Shown piece by piece: positions 59,961 to 64,000 of a stretch of 64,000 nt of DNA. Source of the stretch: Thuidium tamariscinum (Eukaryota; Streptophyta; Bryopsida; Hypnales; Thuidiaceae). The notes under the pieces were generated by a model. The model made no database searches, was not told the DNA's origin, and was given only the letters and a program-made list of their open reading frames with translations. The stretch is from the NCBI GenBank assembly GCA_947034885.2, contig OX344749.2, forward strand, positions 24,753,501 through 24,817,500, read 5' to 3'. The stretch's first letter is position 1. The number at the start of each line of letters is the position of its first letter. The position numbers were made by a program, and so were the translations under genes.

Positions 59961-62352
59961 TTGGGTTTAGGGTTCCACTTTTGTTAAACGGTTTTAGGGT
60001 TTAGGGCTCCACTCCTTTTGAAGTTCTTAAGGTTTAGGGTTTGGATCATTTTATTTCGTGTAGGCACCGAGTAATTTTCCCCCTTCTGCCGAGATCAGTT
60101 TCTGCATTACTTGATTCGAGTCGTTAATTGAGTTTAATGACTGCCATGAACCCTTATATTAAACCCTAATGGCCGATTGTCCGCTCAAAATTTGGGGAGG
60201 TTCCTAAAAGTTAATTTTGGTCGGATTTGGATGCTCACAAAATTTTAACACAAGGTGTGAACATGTACCCCTCAGTGGGAAAGTAATTTTTTTTAGTGGA
60301 TAAGCAGCACAGTTGAAAGTTTTTTGCCTTGAACTTTTTTGGTAGCTTGGGCTATGTGGGCTTCAATTGGGCATCTTTTGCATAAATGTTCATCAATTTC
60401 TGAAATTTTGCATGTATGTAACTAACAAAATATGGCATTCAATTCTCAAAAAAAAATTACTTTTCAAATCACATTCTAAGAAGAGTTAAACTTTTTTTAG
60501 CTATGATTGGGTGGTTTCAAGAAAAAGCATTTCCATCTATCTTCAAGCCATATTATCTTGCAATTTGTGAAGTTAAAGTTGTTCAAAATTTTCACATATA
60601 TTCCAAATACTATTCTTTAATTTTTTATTGTTTTGCATTTTGAATAAAAACTTCCCTCATTTGGCTCATGAAATCATCCAAAAGTTACTAGTATATACCT
60701 CTATATTTAATTTTTTTGCATGATTTGCATTGCAACATGATTTAGAATAAGCTAAACTTTATGTTTAACTTTTTAACTTTTCATTGAGTAAACCTAACAT
60801 CATACACTTATGAATGGTCAAAATCCTCATTTTTTTGTATAGAGCAAAAGTTTTATTTCAAGAGGACTCAAAGTCTGTGACCCTATTTTATAGGAAAGGA
60901 AAAAAAACCTCACTTCAAATGTTATAATCTTTCAATCCTTGAAGTCAAGTGGACTAAATTTTTTTGACATATTGCCTTCATTTGTTCAATACACTTTTAT
61001 ATAGTTGAAATTCAAACTAAAGATTTGAATTTTGGATTTTGGAAAATGCACAAGCAATTCATTGTCTTGGACTTTTCCTCTTTCAAAAGCCCCCCAGCAT
61101 TGCTCCACACATTTGTTTATTTCATAGAAAATAGTGAACAAATGGCTATTGCATATGTCCATACATATCATGCCTGTTTTCCATTTCATATGAATATACA
61201 AAATGAAAATTGAAGTCATTGTTTGTAATTACTCATCAAATAATATCTTATTTAGTGTTTACATACAAAATTGCTGATACATGTACAATGTATACCAGAA
61301 TTGTCTCCAGCATCCAACATATTCTAGCAATGTGACTTCAATAACTCTAAGGGGTGGTTATATATTTGTGAAAGCCACAGGGACAATTTCAAAATTAAAA
61401 AAGTATACAACTTAATCTGTACCTGAACCTTTTTTCTGATTTGAACAGGAAACGAGTCTCAAAGAATCAATTGTACAAACACACATATGACACATATGCT
61501 AATTAAGAAAATTGGAATACATTGCCACATATGCAGTTTTGGGGGGTGTTTTGGTGGGTTTAAAATTTTTTTTTATGAAGTCACAAAGTGATAATATAAA
61601 ATGTTTGGTGCTCCAAATTTCAATATTCATCCACATATTGGATAGAAAATATCATATTAGCACTCATCATATGTCCATAATTTTGTTTTCATCCATAATC
61701 TGACAATTTCATCCAAAATTTTCTACTATTTTGATATTTTCTGGAAAAAAAACCCTTCAAGAATTGTTGCCTTTTATAACCAAATTATTTTTTTATGGTG
61801 AAATCTGGCATCAGAAAGCCAAAAGAAAAAGCCCTGAAATTGCCGAGGCACTGACGGAAGTTGGTCTATCACAGAGAAACTTACTGAACTGAAAGTTCTG
61901 CATGATTGGATTGTGAAAGAAGTCGAAATTTTGAAATTATAATACCACGCAATTTAACAGTTAACACTCCCGTTTTGGTACACCAATCATTTGACTGAAA
62001 ATTAATTGTACAGCACATCATAATCGCTGCTACAATAGCTAGATGTGCAGCTACTCCACCCGTTTTTCTAATCCATGTTTAATTTTGTTTCTGTCAATGG
62101 TCACAGTACGTTCCAATCCATGAAAGATGGTATCGGAGCTTCCTGGACTGGTATATAACTCTGCATGTATAATCCTCCACTCAGTATACTGTACTGTACA
62201 CTAAACGATCGACGCTCAAAGAATGATTGTAAAAGCGCAAACTCTACAACCAGGTGTACGAAATTAATGAAACAAATGAATCGACACTAGCTAGAGAACA
62301 AATTAAATCCGGGTCATGCAAAAACTGATGCATGGGGATCGATAAAAATAAT
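59961..62352. other. P5CR 3' flank and AT-rich intergenic DNA
   Basis: 59967-60050 carries several TTTAGGG/GGTTTAGGGTT motifs, then 2.3 kb of AT-rich DNA with no supported gene. Part of 61950-62350 is probably 3' flank of the minus-strand HMA-like gene. Confidence 0.5.
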
Positions 62353-62949
62353 TCAGCTTCGATCCCTCCACAAGACAGAGCGCTCCATATGCCGAACCCG
62401 TTTCAGATGTCGCAACACATGCTCCTCACAAAGGTCATACCCCACCACCACCACTTTCTTCTCTTCCCGATCAGTGACGACGTTCAACACGCCAGGAAAC
62501 GCCCTCAAGGCACTCTCCACTTTCCTCTCACGGCAAACGCTGTAGAGCTGCGGAACGTAAAACTCGAGACGGGAGTCCTCTTCGTCATCTCCGTGCGGAC
62601 CTTGTTCCTGTCGTTCCACAGCCCTAAAGGGATAGTACGGGTACCCGCCGTAGTAGTGCGGGTAGTCGCGGTTGGGCCACCACGGTGGAGTGGGAGTGGG
62701 ATATGGATATGGGTACGGATCTTCCCGTCGAATGTGCACTCGTTCGAAGGCTGGAATGAGCACTCCGCCGTTGAAATCAGGGTGCTGGTCACGGAAGGAG
62801 GGACGGTAGCTGAAGGTGTCGTTGTAGAATGGAGGCATTCGGAAGGATACTGGTGCGGGATCTGGGTAGAAAATGGCGTCTCGCTGGAACCGTGAATCGC
62901 CGTGGGAGACATGGATGAGCTCACCGTAGTTACCGTAGTACCAATCCAT
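62353..62949 (-). CDS. HMA-like (heavy-metal-associated fold) protein with Tyr/Pro-rich N-terminus, 198 aa
   Basis: A single-exon frame from ATG 62949. Residues 1-~115 are rich in Tyr, Pro, Arg and Asp (PYPYPYPTPTPPWWPNRDYP; YYGGYPYYPF) and look disordered. Residues ~127-192 have the beta-alpha-beta pattern of an HMA domain: EFYVPQLYSVCRERKVESAL, then FPGVLNVVTDREEKKVVVVGY and HVLRHLKRVRHMERSVLW. The copper-type MxCxxC motif is degenerate: only one Cys (SVC) remains and the first is replaced. From family knowledge, HMA domains without the Cys pair occur in plant HIPP/HPP-like proteins and usually do not bind metal the same way. No signal peptide is evident. An upstream non-coding exon is possible. 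The codon composition is GC-rich and clean, which favours a real gene. Confidence 0.72.
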   Translation of the reverse strand: MDWYYGNYGELIHVSHGDSRFQRDAIFYPDPAPVSFRMPPFYNDTFSYRPSFRDQHPDFNGGVLIPAFERVHIRREDPYPYPYPTPTPPWWPNRDYPHYYGGYPYYPFRAVERQEQGPHGDDEEDSRLEFYVPQLYSVCRERKVESALRAFPGVLNVVTDREEKKVVVVGYDLCEEHVLRHLKRVRHMERSVLWRDRS

Positions 62950-64000
62950 GGTGTTTGTTCAGTTCGAGCTCTCGATCCAAAACTGGTCCAATCGATCGAT
63001 CTCCCCCAAACTGGCCGCTGCAATCTCTCGAAAACTGGTTCAATGTAACTACGTTGTACGATTGGTTTCGATTCGTTGAAGGAGCACCTGGAAATGATCG
63101 GAATTTACATGCAGTAAGAATGGAAAATGTGGTTCAGACTCTCGATACGAACGAGTATCAGAATTGGGCGATGGAATTGTCTTGGGAGTACGTTGAAGTG
63201 AATGCTTTGTGTTGGACTCTACCCCGGTTTATATCGGAAGCATGGCTCTCCACAGCTTCAGAGAAAAGCTACAGACTCAAGGCAGTGATCGAACGTACGT
63301 ACACAGTTTGAAATTCGGGTACGTACACGTCTTATACGTATTCAATTGTTTTCGGGTGACGGAATTTATTTCAACGGTCGGTAAAGAATTTGAAACTTAA
63401 CGACAGAGGTTCACGCGCATCCGCGTCCAAGTACTAGCGTCGGTAAAGGAGGGTCTGCAGCTAGTGAACTCCAATCCACAGGCCCCATTCGATGCAGTGC
63501 AAGTTGGACCACGCGCGCAGGCGGTAGTACGTTTTTCCGTGACAATGAATGTCCGTACGTGGGTCCCTAGTTTCAAAACAATGATTCCGTTTACTAACAC
63601 GGAACCGTACCCGTAAAGTCAGTGGCCATGAAATTTATATATTTTAGTGCACAACTAGCTGATTAATTTAAAGGCACCCAAATATCAAAGATTCTGGATG
63701 TTCGTTCGTTCGAAAAAGCTAGCTTCTTGCAGGAAGCTGCAAGCGGAGGCTAGGATCCGCCGCTAGCTGCTAGCTTTTTAAGATCGATGATGATGTCGAT
63801 AATCGCTTTGATCGTCCGGTCTTGCAAGTCGCCGCATCATCGGAAATGTATACGTGTTACGTACGGGGAAATTAAGTGGCTGTCGGTCCCTCGCCATCCT
63901 TCACATCGATCTTTTCGTGTTCAGAGTACTATTATATATATAAAGCTAGAAACTGCACTGACGAATCCGGCGGCGTACGTATGAAAAAAAAATTAATATT
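62950..64000. other. Upstream region of the HMA-like gene and window end
   Basis: Probably promoter and leader of the minus-strand gene near 62950-63300, then unassigned DNA. A GCTAGC/AGCT-rich imperfect inverted repeat at ~63715-63780 can fold into a stem. CGTACG motifs are frequent. No further gene supported. Confidence 0.4.

Noticed and set aside
1-64000. tRNA genes, CRISPR arrays, bacterial operons, riboswitches
   Set aside because: No tRNA T-arm/D-arm pattern was found by eye, there are no regularly spaced short repeats, and the intron-rich gene structure is eukaryotic. A tRNAscan or Rfam run would be decisive and was not possible.

Overview
The window is nuclear DNA of a land plant. 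Its genes have many GT-AG introns and a plant-type gene set, including the plastid-targeted PEP-associated protein HEMERA/pTAC12 and a NYN/OST-HTH protein. It also carries plant L1 and Ty3/gypsy retroelements and TTTAGGG-type telomeric motifs. Compact GC-richer genes sit in very AT-rich intergenic DNA, and the proteins look diverged from flowering-plant homologues, so a bryophyte or other non-seed plant is my best guess. The species cannot be named from the sequence alone. The genes are independent eukaryotic units; there is no operon logic.

Layout. 1-~800: broken partial duplicate of the DUF538 gene found at 12-14 kb. 848-4024 (+): aldose 1-epimerase, five exons, 365 aa. 4.0-11.9 kb: AT-rich repeat DNA with a 1.93-kb hAT-like element (8-bp target duplication) holding a nested 726-bp inverted-repeat element, diverged copies of an unknown repeat, and a 177-bp near-perfect palindrome flanked by AGT. 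11929-13873 (+): DUF538 protein, three exons, 174 aa. 13.9-19.0 kb: more repeat DNA (foldback element, second 726-bp copy, hairpin, minisatellites). 19.1-22.1 kb (+): TMEM45/DUF716 membrane protein with a long, partly tandem-duplicated upstream region. 22766-25092 (-): NYN plus tandem OST-HTH protein, 743 aa, convergent with TMEM45. 25.1-29.8 kb: repeat DNA with two close copies of a 275-277-bp MITE. 29839-35471 (-): HEMERA/pTAC12, eight exons, 592 aa, one GC-AG intron.

35901-44123 (+): decayed 8.2-kb L1-type LINE bounded by a 15-bp target-site duplication, inserted about 430 bp upstream of the HEMERA start codon; its 5' end starts with a ~46-nt antisense 18S rRNA fragment. 44736-50803 (-): decayed Ty3/gypsy element with two LTRs. 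53375-54930 (-): intron-bearing pseudogene of the RNA polymerase subunit RPB5 with several independent disablements. 56439-59960 (+): intact pyrroline-5-carboxylate reductase, eight exons, 288 aa. 62353-62949 (-): Tyr/Pro-rich protein with a degenerate HMA domain. The remaining intervals hold no gene I can support.

Exon boundaries were read by eye from splice signals, reading-frame phase and family knowledge. Every multi-exon model given as intact closes in frame, but none has transcript support here.
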